From NCBI GenBank assembly GCA_016714975.1, contig JADKBR010000017.1, forward strand, positions 434,001-498,000: a stretch of DNA of 64,000 bases, in the 5' to 3' direction. The position numbers and the translations under genes are program-made. The stretch's first letter is position 1; each line of letters starts with the position of its first letter. The notes beneath the pieces were generated by a model. That model made no database searches, was not told where the DNA came from, and saw only the letters and a list, made by a program, of their open reading frames with translations. Shown in pieces: positions 24,646 through 33,696 of the stretch. Source of the stretch: Candidatus Dechloromonas phosphorivorans (GTDB lineage Bacteria > Pseudomonadota > Gammaproteobacteria > Burkholderiales > Rhodocyclaceae).

Positions 24646-27402
24646 GTGCTGTCCGCCGGTCTGATCCTGCTGCTGTCGGCGGCCTACATGGCGCTGCTGT
24701 TCGCGGTCGCGCGTTTCGGTGATGCCCGGGCCGATGCCGGCAGGTCGATCATCACTCCCAATGTCTATGCGCTCTCGCTGGCGGTCTATTGCACGTCATG
24801 GACTTTCTACGGCAGCGTCGGTCGCGCCACGTCGGGGGGGCTGTCGTTCCTGACCATCTATATCGGGCCGACGCTGATGCTGCTGTTCGGCGGGGTCATC
24901 GTCAAGATGATCCGCATCAGCAAGACCCATCGGATTACCTCGATCGCTGATTTCATTGCTTCCCGCTACGGCAAGAGCCAGTTGCTCGCCGGACTGGTAA
25001 CGGTGATCGCGGTGATCGGCGTGGTTCCCTACATCGCCCTCCAGTTGAAGGCCGTGTCGGCCAGCCTCGACGTTCTCCTGCACACTTCGGGAGGCGACCT
25101 GCTGCCAGAGCCGACGCTTGATTCGACCCTGGTGATTGCCGCGCTACTGGCGCTGTTCACGATTCTTTTCGGTACGCGTCATCTCGATGCCACGGAGCGT
25201 CATGAAGGCATGGTGGCGGCGATCGCCTTCGAGTCGGTGGTCAAGCTGGTGGCGTTTCTGGCGGTCGGCGTGTTCGTCACCTACGGCATGTTCGGGGGGC
25301 TTTCCGAACTGTTCCAGAGGGCGGCGGCGGCGCCCGAACTGGCCCGCCTGCTGCAACTGGATTCGAGCCGGGCCGGGACGTGGACCGCGCTGATCCTGGT
25401 TTCCGGCCTCGCCATCATTTTCCTGCCGCGCCAGTTCCAGATCATCGTCGTCGAGAACGTCGATGAGTCCCATCTGCGGCGGGCCGTCTGGCTTTTTCCG
25501 CTTTATCTCGTGCTGATCAACGTCTTTGTCCTGCCGCTGGCGCTCGGCGGTCTGCTGCACTTCCCGGGGCAGGGCGTCAATCCGGATACCTTCGTTTTGA
25601 CCCTGCCGCTGGCCCGCGGTGCCGAGGCGCTGGCGCTGCTGGTGTTCATCGGCGGCCTGTCGGCGGCGACCAGCATGGTCATCGTCGAAACCATCGCGCT
25701 GTCGACCATGGTCTGCAACGATCTCGTCATGCCCTGGCTGCTGCGCACGCGCTGGCTGGGCGTCGGCGAGCGCGGCGATCTCTCGGGGATGCTGATCGGC
25801 ATCCGGCGCGCCGCTATCGTGGTGATCCTCCTCCTCGGCTACATCTATTTCCGGGCGGCGGGGGAGGCCTACGCGCTGGTCGGCATCGGACTGATTTCCT
25901 TCGCCGCCGTGGCCCAGTTCGCCCCGGTGGTATTCGGCGGCATGTACTGGAAACAGGGGCGGCGCACGGGTGCCGTGGCCGGTCTGCTCGGCGGCTTCGC
26001 TGTCTGGTTCTATACACTGCTGCTGCCATCCTTCGCGCGGTCGGGCTGGATCGACAAGGGTTTCGTTGAGCAGGGCCTGTGGGGCGTCGAGGCGCTAAAG
26101 GCGCAGGCGCTGTTCGGCCTCTCTGGACTCGACGAGATCTCGCACAGTCTGTGGTGGAGCCTGCTGCTCAATATCGGCCTCTACGTACTGGTTTCGCTGT
26201 ATTCGCGGCCGGATGCGCTCGAAGCAGGGCAGGCGGAGAGCTTTGTCGACGTCTTCCGGCACGGCGCGCGGGCGAGCGGTGCGCGACTGTGGAGGGGTAG
26301 CGCTTCAGTCGATGATCTGGTTGGCTTGCTCGAACGTTTTCTCGGTCCGCGCCGGGCCCGCAAGCGGCTGTCGACCTTTGCCTTGGCGCAGGGTGTCAGC
26401 AACTGGAGGAGCTTGCCCGCCGATGCCGATTTTGTCCGCTTCGCGGAGGCACAGCTTTCCGGCGCGATCGGTTCGGCCAGCGCCCGCGTGATGGTCGCCT
26501 CGGTGGTGCGTGAAGAAAGCCTTGGGCTGGAAGAGGTCCTCGATATTCTCGACGAAGCGACGCAGGTGCGTGCCTATAGTCATGAGCTCGAAGCCAAGCA
26601 GCGCGAACTCGAGACGGCGACGACAGATCTCCGCGAGGCCAACCAACGCCTGCGCGAACTCGATCGCATGAAGGATGACTTCATTTCGACCGTGACGCAT
26701 GAATTGCGCACACCGCTGACCTCGATACGGGCACTCTCGGAAATGCTGCATGAAGACCCGAAGCTGGAACTGGCCAGCCGTACCCGCTTTCTCGGCATCA
26801 TCGTCAGCGAGACGGAACGGCTGACGCGCCTGATAAATCAGATTCTCGACATGGCCAAGCTCGAATCGGGCCGCGCCGAATGGACGACCAGCGCGGTCGA
26901 TTTCGGCGAGGTGGCGCGTGAAACGATGGAGTCCCTCGGTCAGCTCTTCCGTGACAAGGGAGTGACGCTGAAAGGCGAGATTCCGCCGCACGGTCCGGTG
27001 GTGCTGGCGGACCGCGACCGACTGACCCAGGTTCTGATCAACCTGCTGTCGAACGCACTCAAATTCGTGCCGCCCGGAAATGGCCGGGTGCGGGTCAGGG
27101 TGGCCGCAGATGAGCGTAACATGCGCGTCGAGGTGGCCGACAACGGGCCGGGTCTGACTCCGGAGGAGCGCACCGTCATCTTCGAGAAATTTCGCCAGGG
27201 GGGCAACACCATGACCGACAAGCCGCAAGGGACGGGACTCGGTCTGCCGATCAGCCGGCAAATTGTCGAATACTTTGGTGGTACTCTCTGGGTTGAAAGC
27301 CGACCCGGAGCCGGTGCAAAGTTCATTTTCACGGTACCGTTGCCGGTGCCGGAAGCATTAGAGGGAGACGCAAGGCATGAGCAAGAAGATTCTCATCGTT
27401 GA
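24646..27402 (+). CDS. Sodium/solute-symporter-fused sensor histidine kinase (CrbS/CbrA-like)
   Basis: A 918-aa protein. About the first 500 residues form a 12-13-helix SSF transporter domain (TPNVYALSLAVYCTSWTFYG, ITSIADFIASRYGKSQLLAG). A linker and coiled coil (ELEAKQRELETATTDLREAN) lead to a histidine kinase with H-box FISTVTHELRTPLTSIRAL (His near 684), N-box INLLSNALKFVPPG, G1 VADNGPGLTPEE and G2 GTGLGLPISRQI. Such fusions (CrbS, CbrA) sense or import nutrients such as acetate or histidine. Location next to acsA points to acetate. The start is GTG, directly after the preceding stop; the 3' end overlaps the receiver gene by 26 nt. Confidence 0.92.
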   Translation: MLSAGLILLLSAAYMALLFAVARFGDARADAGRSIITPNVYALSLAVYCTSWTFYGSVGRATSGGLSFLTIYIGPTLMLLFGGVIVKMIRISKTHRITSIADFIASRYGKSQLLAGLVTVIAVIGVVPYIALQLKAVSASLDVLLHTSGGDLLPEPTLDSTLVIAALLALFTILFGTRHLDATERHEGMVAAIAFESVVKLVAFLAVGVFVTYGMFGGLSELFQRAAAAPELARLLQLDSSRAGTWTALILVSGLAIIFLPRQFQIIVVENVDESHLRRAVWLFPLYLVLINVFVLPLALGGLLHFPGQGVNPDTFVLTLPLARGAEALALLVFIGGLSAATSMVIVETIALSTMVCNDLVMPWLLRTRWLGVGERGDLSGMLIGIRRAAIVVILLLGYIYFRAAGEAYALVGIGLISFAAVAQFAPVVFGGMYWKQGRRTGAVAGLLGGFAVWFYTLLLPSFARSGWIDKGFVEQGLWGVEALKAQALFGLSGLDEISHSLWWSLLLNIGLYVLVSLYSRPDALEAGQAESFVDVFRHGARASGARLWRGSASVDDLVGLLERFLGPRRARKRLSTFALAQGVSNWRSLPADADFVRFAEAQLSGAIGSASARVMVASVVREESLGLEEVLDILDEATQVRAYSHELEAKQRELETATTDLREANQRLRELDRMKDDFISTVTHELRTPLTSIRALSEMLHEDPKLELASRTRFLGIIVSETERLTRLINQILDMAKLESGRAEWTTSAVDFGEVARETMESLGQLFRDKGVTLKGEIPPHGPVVLADRDRLTQVLINLLSNALKFVPPGNGRVRVRVAADERNMRVEVADNGPGLTPEERTVIFEKFRQGGNTMTDKPQGTGLGLPISRQIVEYFGGTLWVESRPGAGAKFIFTVPLPVPEALEGDARHEQEDSHR

Positions 27403-27745
27403 CGACGAGCCAAATATCGTTATTTCGCTTGAGTTCCTGATGAAGAAAGAGGGTTTTGAGGTGGCTGTCGCCAATGACGGTGATGAGGCGCTGGCCATGG
27501 TTGGCAGCTTCAGTCCCGACCTCTTGCTGCTCGACGTCATGATGCCGAAGAAGTCCGGCTACGAGGTCTGCGAGGCCTTGCGCGCCGACCCGGCCAATGC
27601 GGGCCTGCATGTCGTCATGCTGACCGCCAAGGGGCGCGATACTGAAATGGCCAAGGGCTTGGCGATCGGCGCCGATGCCTATTTCACCAAGCCGTTCTCG
27701 ACCAAGGAACTGGTGGAGAAAGTCAAGGCGATTCTGGCTGCCTGA
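27377..27745 (+). CDS. Single-domain response regulator (receiver only)
   Basis: A 122-aa CheY-like receiver: acidic pair in ILIVDDEPN, phosphoacceptor Asp in LLLLDVMMPKKSGYEV (about residue 53), Thr in VVMLTAKG and Lys in YFTKPFSTKEL. There is no DNA-binding or enzymatic output domain, so it should pass phosphate or act by protein contact. It overlaps the symporter-kinase gene by 26 nt, making that kinase the obvious partner. The ATG is preceded by GAGGGAGA and AAGG. Confidence 0.93.
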   Translation: MSKKILIVDDEPNIVISLEFLMKKEGFEVAVANDGDEALAMVGSFSPDLLLLDVMMPKKSGYEVCEALRADPANAGLHVVMLTAKGRDTEMAKGLAIGADAYFTKPFSTKELVEKVKAILAA

Positions 27746-27807
27746 CCGGTCATGAACTGTTGCGGTCGACTGCCGTGGCAGCTTGAAATTCAATCCGGAA
27801 GTTCGTC

Positions 27808-29967
27808 ATGAAGGCAAGATATCGATTCGTGCTGGCAATGATCGTGCTCGGTCTGCTGATGACCGGGCCATTCATGGTTACCTTGCTTCTGGTCTGGCTG
27901 ACGATGAGCGAGACTGAGCACGCCGAGATGATCCACTTGCTTCTTTCCCACCTGCCGCTCGGCGTGATCATGACAATGTTTGGCTTTGCGATAGGCGTTC
28001 TGGTTCTGAGCAAGTTGTTCAATCAGTACGTCAGCGGCCTGATGCGCATGTCTGAAACCCTGCGCCTAATGCTTGGCGCCAACCGCAATTTCCGCGTCCA
28101 GGTCGAAGGCCCGCCCGAAGTCCAGCACTTGGCCAGCGCTGCAAACGATCTGGCACAGCAACGCGATGCCTTGCTGGACGACGTCAGCACGCAGATTGCC
28201 GCAGCCAAGGCTTCGGTGGAGGAGGAGAAGAACCGGCTAGCCGCCTTGATGTCCGAACTCGCTCAAGCTGTCGTCGTTTGCAACCTCGATGGGCGTATCC
28301 TTCTCTATAACAACCGCGCCCGCCTGCAGTTCAAGGCGTTGGCACAGGGGCCGACTTCGGTGTCCGGGGGGGCGCTGATCGGTCTTGGCCGCTCGATATT
28401 TTCGATCCTGGAAAGGAATCAGGTGCAGCATGCCGAGGATGTCATCCGCCAGCGCCTCGCAAATGGCAAGGCGGCGATATCCAACTTCATCACCACGCTG
28501 CGCGGCGGGCAGTTGTTGCGCGTCCAGATGGTTCCCGTTCTCGCAGGCACCGCCGCCCGTGGCGACGGACTGTCCGGCTACGTGCTGACGATCGAGAACA
28601 TCACGCGCAACGTCGAAGACGAAGCGCGCCGCGATCAGGTGCTGAATTCGTTGACCGAGGGCAGCCGGGCGGCGCTTGGCAACATTCGCGCCGCGGTAAC
28701 CAACCTGATCGACTATCCGGACATGGAACCGGGATTGCGTGAGCGCTTCGTTGGCATCGTCGGCGACGAGGTTTCGCGCATGAGTGAACGTCTCGACCTG
28801 ACCATGATCGAGTTTGCCGACTCGATCAAGATGCGCTGGCCGCTGGAGGATATTCTTGGTGTCGAACTGATTACAGCCGCCCAGCGCCGTATCGAGGACA
28901 AGCTCGGCCTGCCGACCAAGACCGAAGAACTGGACGATGGCCTGTGGGTCAAGGCCGAAAGTTTTTCGCTGGTGTTTGCACTGCTCTTTCTCGCTTCGCG
29001 TCTGCAGGAACATTACTCGCCGCGCGAGTTGCGTTTCCGCTTGACCCGTGCCGCCAAGCTGGCCTACCTTGACCTGATCTGGGCAGGGCCGGCCATTTCA
29101 GGTGAGACTTTCTATACTTGGGAACTGGAAGCGATGCAGGCGGCGGATGAGAAGTCGCCACTGTCCCTGCGTGATGTTGTTGAACGGCACGGTGGCGAAA
29201 TCTGGTATCAGCGCGAGAAGGCGGCCCATCGTGCATTCTTCCGCTTTGTGCTGCCGGTGGCGACGCCGGAAATCGAGCAGGATCAGGAAGAAAACAGGCG
29301 CGGTGCCGGGCGGCCGGAGTACTACGATTTTGATCTCTTCAGTTACGAAGCAGACTCCGTCGACCTCGACCGCAAGCTGAGCGAGCTGACTTATACCGTC
29401 TTCGATACCGAAACCACCGGCCTGCAACCGTCGGCAGGCGACGAGATTATCCAGATCGGCGCGGCACGCATCGTGAACAATCGGCTGCTGCGCCAGGAGA
29501 TCTTCGATCAACTGGTCGACCCCGAGCGGCCGCTCAAGCCCGAATCGATCCAGATTCACGGCATTACCGAGGACATGCTGCGCGGCAAGCCGAAAATCGA
29601 CGTCGTGCTGCCCGCCTTCCACGAATTCTGTGCGGACACCGTGTTGATCGCCCACAATGCCGCTTTCGACATGCGTTTCCTGCAACTGAAGGAGGCACGG
29701 ACCGGCGTCCGCTTCACGCAGCCGGTCCTCGATACGCTGTTGCTGTCGGCGGTGGTCCATCCGCATCAGGAGTCGCACAAACTGGATGACATTCTGGATC
29801 GCCTCGGGATCTATATCGATAGCCGTCACAACGCGCTGGATGACGCGCTGGTAACCGCCGAGGTCTTCCTCAAGCTGGTGCCGCTGCTGGCGGAGAAGGA
29901 GATCATCACGGTGCGCCAGGCGCTTGAAGCGTCCTCCAAGACCTATTTTGCCCGCGTGAAGTACTGA
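27808..29967 (+). CDS. Membrane PAS/kinase-like protein fused to a DEDDh exonuclease domain
   Basis: A 719-aa protein. Two membrane helices at about residues 8-32 and 45-70 are followed by a HAMP-like and coiled region (LASAANDLAQQRDALLDDV), a PAS-like domain (LAQAVVVCNLDGRILLYNNR), a region that resembles a kinase dimerisation/ATPase part but lacks a phosphorylatable H-box and clear N/G boxes, and a C-terminal DnaQ-type 3'-5' exonuclease. All DEDDh residues are present: YTVFDTETTGLQPSAGDEII, LIAHNAAFDMRFLQL and SRHNALDDALVTAEVF. It follows the receiver gene by 62 bp and is almost fused to the next gene (1-nt gap). A signal-controlled nuclease at the membrane is the natural inference; its substrate is unknown. 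Confidence 0.88.
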   Translation: MKARYRFVLAMIVLGLLMTGPFMVTLLLVWLTMSETEHAEMIHLLLSHLPLGVIMTMFGFAIGVLVLSKLFNQYVSGLMRMSETLRLMLGANRNFRVQVEGPPEVQHLASAANDLAQQRDALLDDVSTQIAAAKASVEEEKNRLAALMSELAQAVVVCNLDGRILLYNNRARLQFKALAQGPTSVSGGALIGLGRSIFSILERNQVQHAEDVIRQRLANGKAAISNFITTLRGGQLLRVQMVPVLAGTAARGDGLSGYVLTIENITRNVEDEARRDQVLNSLTEGSRAALGNIRAAVTNLIDYPDMEPGLRERFVGIVGDEVSRMSERLDLTMIEFADSIKMRWPLEDILGVELITAAQRRIEDKLGLPTKTEELDDGLWVKAESFSLVFALLFLASRLQEHYSPRELRFRLTRAAKLAYLDLIWAGPAISGETFYTWELEAMQAADEKSPLSLRDVVERHGGEIWYQREKAAHRAFFRFVLPVATPEIEQDQEENRRGAGRPEYYDFDLFSYEADSVDLDRKLSELTYTVFDTETTGLQPSAGDEIIQIGAARIVNNRLLRQEIFDQLVDPERPLKPESIQIHGITEDMLRGKPKIDVVLPAFHEFCADTVLIAHNAAFDMRFLQLKEARTGVRFTQPVLDTLLLSAVVHPHQESHKLDDILDRLGIYIDSRHNALDDALVTAEVFLKLVPLLAEKEIITVRQALEASSKTYFARVKY

Positions 29968-29968
29968 C

Positions 29969-31036
29969 ATGCCCTGGTCCCTGGAAAACGTTTTGCCTTG
30001 CCGCCAGCAACTTGAACTGGAAAGCCGGCTGAATGCACTCGCCGTGCTCGATGAGGCGCCCGGCCTCGCCCGGGAGATTGACGATTTCCTGCGTGGCCTT
30101 GCCGCCCGCGATCTGAGCGGCAGACTCATGACGCGACTGATCTCCGCCTTCAACGACCGCTTGACGATCCGCATCATCGAACTCACGGTACGCCGCCACC
30201 GAATGCCGAGGGTTTCCTGGTGCTGGCTGGCACTCGGCTCCGAAGGGCGGCACGAGCAGACCTTTGTCTCCGATCAGGACAATGGGCTGGTATTCAGCGC
30301 TACCAATCGGGATGAGGCAGACGCCCTGCGTGAACTATTTCTGCCCTTTGCGCAGGACGTCAATAAACGGCTGGCCGAGTGCGGGTTCACGTTGTGCAAA
30401 GGGGGAATCATGGCCGGCAATCCGGCGTGGTGCCTGTCAGTCGATGAGTGGCGACGGCGCTTCTACGAATGGGTGCGCCGTCCCGAACCGGAAGCCCTGC
30501 TCAATGCCACGATCTTCTTCGACCTGAGCGCCCTGTACGGTGACTTCAAGCTCGGCGAGGAACTGCGCAGTCTGATTCTCTCCCTGACCGCCGATACCCC
30601 GGCTTTTCTGCACCTGATGGCGGTCAATGCGCTGCATGCGCCGGTGCCACTCAATTTTCGCGGCGAGGTGGTGGCGGAAGATGCAGGACGAGGCGATCAG
30701 GTCGATCTCAAGAAGTTCGGCAGCCGAATCTTTGTCGATGCGGCGCGGATTTTCGCGCTGTCCAGTGGTATCCCCGCGGTAAATACCAGCGCGCGCTTGC
30801 TTGAGGCAGGTCCGACGATCGGGATGCACGGCGACGACATTGTCGCGGTCGACGCGGCTTTTTCCCATGTCTTGCGCTTGCGCTTGCGGCAGCAGGTCGC
30901 TGACGGACCGGCGGCGGAAACCGGTACCGGCGTTGCCCTGGCCAATCTGAATGAGGTGGACCTGGCGATTCTGAGGGTCGCGCTGAGGCAGGCCAAGCGA
31001 CTCCAGCAGCGTCTACAGTTGAACTATCGTCTTTGA
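29969..31036 (+). CDS. DUF294 nucleotidyltransferase-like protein (short paralog)
   Basis: A 355-aa protein made of the GlnD-like nucleotidyltransferase domain (WLALGSEGRHEQTFVSDQDN with the GS...DxD metal site; CGFTLCKGGIMAGNPAWCLS) and the DUF294 C-terminal helical domain (FFDLSALYGDFKLGEELRS, LKKFGSRIFVDAARIFAL). It lacks the cNMP-binding and CBS domains of the next gene but otherwise aligns with it, so the two are paralogs. The ATG follows the previous stop by 1 nt, and the stop overlaps the region of the next start. It may modify a protein with a nucleotide; the target is unknown. Confidence 0.85.
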   Translation: MPWSLENVLPCRQQLELESRLNALAVLDEAPGLAREIDDFLRGLAARDLSGRLMTRLISAFNDRLTIRIIELTVRRHRMPRVSWCWLALGSEGRHEQTFVSDQDNGLVFSATNRDEADALRELFLPFAQDVNKRLAECGFTLCKGGIMAGNPAWCLSVDEWRRRFYEWVRRPEPEALLNATIFFDLSALYGDFKLGEELRSLILSLTADTPAFLHLMAVNALHAPVPLNFRGEVVAEDAGRGDQVDLKKFGSRIFVDAARIFALSSGIPAVNTSARLLEAGPTIGMHGDDIVAVDAAFSHVLRLRLRQQVADGPAAETGTGVALANLNEVDLAILRVALRQAKRLQQRLQLNYRL

Positions 31037-31053
31037 ACAGGAGTGAGGTTGTT

Positions 31054-33009
31054 GTGAGTCACAAGGAAAAGGCCATCGGCCAGGCAGAAATGGATCTGCG
31101 GCAGCAGGGAAGTCGGCGTGTCGCCGGGAGTACCCAGAAATTCCTCAAGCACTATGCGCCCTTCGACAGGATGAAGGGCGATGCCTTGCAGTGGTTCGCC
31201 GAAAAGGCGCAACTGGCTTTTCACGCGGCCGACAGCGAGATTGTCGGACCGGATTCGGGCAATGTCCGTTTCTTATACGTGATCGAAAGCGGCAAGGTTC
31301 AGGCTCGTCAGGCTGGCGAGGTGACGGTCACCGAGTATTCGGTGCTCAATCTGGGCCCGGGCGAGAGCTTCCCGATCGGCGCGGCAACTTCGGGAAGGCC
31401 GACGACGAACACCTATACGGCAGTCGAGGATACTTTTTGCTACCAGTTGCCGACCCAGGACTTGACCAAGTTGATGGCGATCAGTCCGGAATTCAACCTC
31501 TTCTGCACGCAGTATATTGCCAGCCTGCTGCAGCAGTCGCGTCAGCAATTGCAGCAGCAGTTCGCACAGCGCGCCAGTGAACAGCAAACGCTCAATTCAC
31601 CACTGACCAAGATCGGCTCGCGTTCGCCGATTTCGGTCACGCCCGAAACGCCGCTGCGGGCGGCGCTGGTGGGAATGTCCAGGGCCGGCGTCGGTTCGCT
31701 GATCATCGCCGGCATCGACCAAAAGCCGGTCGGAATCTTCACCCGGTCCGATCTCCTCGATCGCGTCTTTCTGGTCGATCTGCCGAGCACTGCGCCGATC
31801 AGCCAGGCGATGTCGCCGAATCCGTTCATGCTGGAAGAGCATGCAACTGCCTACGACGCGATGCTGGCAATGGCTACCCACGGTATCCGGCACGTGCTGG
31901 TGACCGATGCCGAAGGCAAATTGTCCGGGGTCGTTTCCGAGCGTGACCTGTTTGCCCTGCATCGCGTCGGCTTGCGCCAGATCCGCCAGGCCATCGAATC
32001 GGCGGCGGATGTCGAGTCGCTGCAGCGCTCGGCGGCGGATGTTCGCCAGTTGTCGTTCAACATGCTGGCCCAGGGTATCGGCGCCGAGCAGTTGACCCAG
32101 TTCATCTCGGCACTCAACGATGCGCTGACGCGCCGCGTGCTTGAACTCAATCTCCATAATCATCATTTCGATGGTGTCGAATGGGCCTGGCTGGCGTTCG
32201 GTTCGGAAGGACGCGACGAGCAGACGTTCAGTACCGACCAGGACAACGGGATCGTCTTCACCTGTCCCGATGCTGCCGAGGTCAAGCCGCTGCGCAAGCG
32301 CTTCCTGGCTTTTGCCCTCGACGTCAACAAGGATCTCGACCGCTGTGGTTTTCCGCTGTGCAAGGGCAACATCATGGCCAGCAATCCGCAGTGGTGCCTG
32401 ACTCTCGACGAATGGAAGAACCAGTTCAGCAAGTGGGTGCGCTCGCCAGAGCCCGATGCCCTGCTCAACGGCTCGATCTTCTTCGACTTCCGCGCGCTGT
32501 TCGGCAATGCCGAACTGGCGGAGCAAATGCGTCGCTTCCTGCTCACGGCGACCGGTGGAAATTCGCTGTTCCTGCAGGCCATGGCGAGAAATGCCCTGAG
32601 CGTGGCGCCGCCGCTGGGCACGCTCCGTGATTTCATCACCGATCTCGAGCCGGGGCATCCGGGCAAGATCGATCTCAAGAAATATGGTTCGCGGATTTTT
32701 GTCGATGTCGCCCGAATCTATGCGCTGGCCACCGGCGTCCATAACACCAACTCGGTACAGCGCCTGCGCATCGCGTCGAAGCGACTGGCGATACGTGACG
32801 AGGAGGTCAACGCGGTGCTCGAAGGGCTGGATTTCATCCAGTTGCTGCGCCTGCGTCACCAGTACCTCGAGGACAAGCCGGGTGTCCAGGGCGACAACCT
32901 GATCGATCCCAACGACCTTAACGAACTTGACCGCCGGGTGCTCAAGGAATCATTCCGTCAAGCGCGCAAACTGCAGACTCGCCTCAAGCTCGATTATCAG
33001 GTGCACTGA
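31054..33009 (+). CDS. cNMP-binding / CBS / DUF294 nucleotidyltransferase-like regulator
   Basis: A 651-aa protein with, in order, a cyclic-nucleotide-binding-like fold (about 20-135; FLYVIESGKVQAR, LGPGESFPIGA), a CBS pair (about 165-290; SPISVTPETPLRAALVGMSR, GIRHVLVTDAEGKLSGVVSE), the nucleotidyltransferase (AFGSEGRDEQTFSTDQDNG; CGFPLCKGNIMASNPQWCLT) and the DUF294 C-terminal domain (LKKYGSRIFVDVARIYALAT). Such proteins commonly neighbour DUF4212-type symporters. GTG 31054 is chosen after an AGGAG/GAGG stretch; TTG 31033 overlaps the previous stop. The next gene starts within its stop (TGATG). Nucleotide sensing combined with target modification is inferred. Confidence 0.9.
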   Translation: MSHKEKAIGQAEMDLRQQGSRRVAGSTQKFLKHYAPFDRMKGDALQWFAEKAQLAFHAADSEIVGPDSGNVRFLYVIESGKVQARQAGEVTVTEYSVLNLGPGESFPIGAATSGRPTTNTYTAVEDTFCYQLPTQDLTKLMAISPEFNLFCTQYIASLLQQSRQQLQQQFAQRASEQQTLNSPLTKIGSRSPISVTPETPLRAALVGMSRAGVGSLIIAGIDQKPVGIFTRSDLLDRVFLVDLPSTAPISQAMSPNPFMLEEHATAYDAMLAMATHGIRHVLVTDAEGKLSGVVSERDLFALHRVGLRQIRQAIESAADVESLQRSAADVRQLSFNMLAQGIGAEQLTQFISALNDALTRRVLELNLHNHHFDGVEWAWLAFGSEGRDEQTFSTDQDNGIVFTCPDAAEVKPLRKRFLAFALDVNKDLDRCGFPLCKGNIMASNPQWCLTLDEWKNQFSKWVRSPEPDALLNGSIFFDFRALFGNAELAEQMRRFLLTATGGNSLFLQAMARNALSVAPPLGTLRDFITDLEPGHPGKIDLKKYGSRIFVDVARIYALATGVHNTNSVQRLRIASKRLAIRDEEVNAVLEGLDFIQLLRLRHQYLEDKPGVQGDNLIDPNDLNELDRRVLKESFRQARKLQTRLKLDYQVH

Positions 33010-33635
33010 TGGCATTCAAACTCAGCAAACTCCTGGGCAAGGGCGGAGCAAGGTCACCATCGAAGCTGCCCAGCGACGTTCGCCAGGCCCTTCTGGAATG
33101 GCGCGCCAGCAAGGCGCCGGAGCTCGATGAGTGGCATTACCATGTGCGCTACGTGGTCGTCGAGATCGGAACTTCGGGACCGCGCGCGCCGGACGATAAC
33201 CTGCTCGGTATTTCAGCCATTGGAGTGCAGGGCGGTTCGATCATGCCGGCGGACGCTTTCTCCTTCGATCTGGCCGCCGGAGATATCGATGGTGATGCGG
33301 TCGACCGCCAGTTGATGGCATTTCTTGATTATTCGGCGAAGGCTCCACTGGTGGCCTACCACAGTCCGTCCGTCAGCAGCTTTCTGAAACCTGCCTTTCG
33401 TAATCGCCTGGGGCTCGATTTCGAGCCGCAGTGGGTCGATCTCGCCTGGCTGCTGCCGTCGCTTTACAGTGACAAGTCCGCAACGTTGTTGCCGCTGGAT
33501 GACTGGCTCGAGCGGCTCGGCATTCAGGGTCAGGGTAGCGGACGCCGCGACACGATGACGAACGCGCTGGTACTCGCACGCCTGTTCCAGATGGTGCTGG
33601 TTCGCGCCATTGACAAGGGAAATTCTCACGGCTGA
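33009..33635 (+). CDS. DnaQ-like exonuclease fold, catalytically degenerate
   Basis: A 208-aa protein whose pattern follows the RNase H-like exonuclease fold, but the DEDDh residues are missing. The first motif, normally DxET, reads VVVEIGTSGPRAP; the second, normally HNxxFD, reads VAYHSPSVSSFLKP; the third, normally HxAxxD, reads RRDTMTNALVLARLF. It is therefore probably a binding or scaffold protein. It overlaps the DUF294/CBS gene by 1 nt and precedes the symporter, so it is part of the same operon. A possible partner is the active exonuclease domain encoded at 27808-29967. Confidence 0.75.
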   Translation: MAFKLSKLLGKGGARSPSKLPSDVRQALLEWRASKAPELDEWHYHVRYVVVEIGTSGPRAPDDNLLGISAIGVQGGSIMPADAFSFDLAAGDIDGDAVDRQLMAFLDYSAKAPLVAYHSPSVSSFLKPAFRNRLGLDFEPQWVDLAWLLPSLYSDKSATLLPLDDWLERLGIQGQGSGRRDTMTNALVLARLFQMVLVRAIDKGNSHG

Positions 33636-33696
33636 AGATCTGGTCGAGGAGTCGCGAGCCACGGTTTTTCTGCGTCGCACCCATTAAGGAGCGGTG

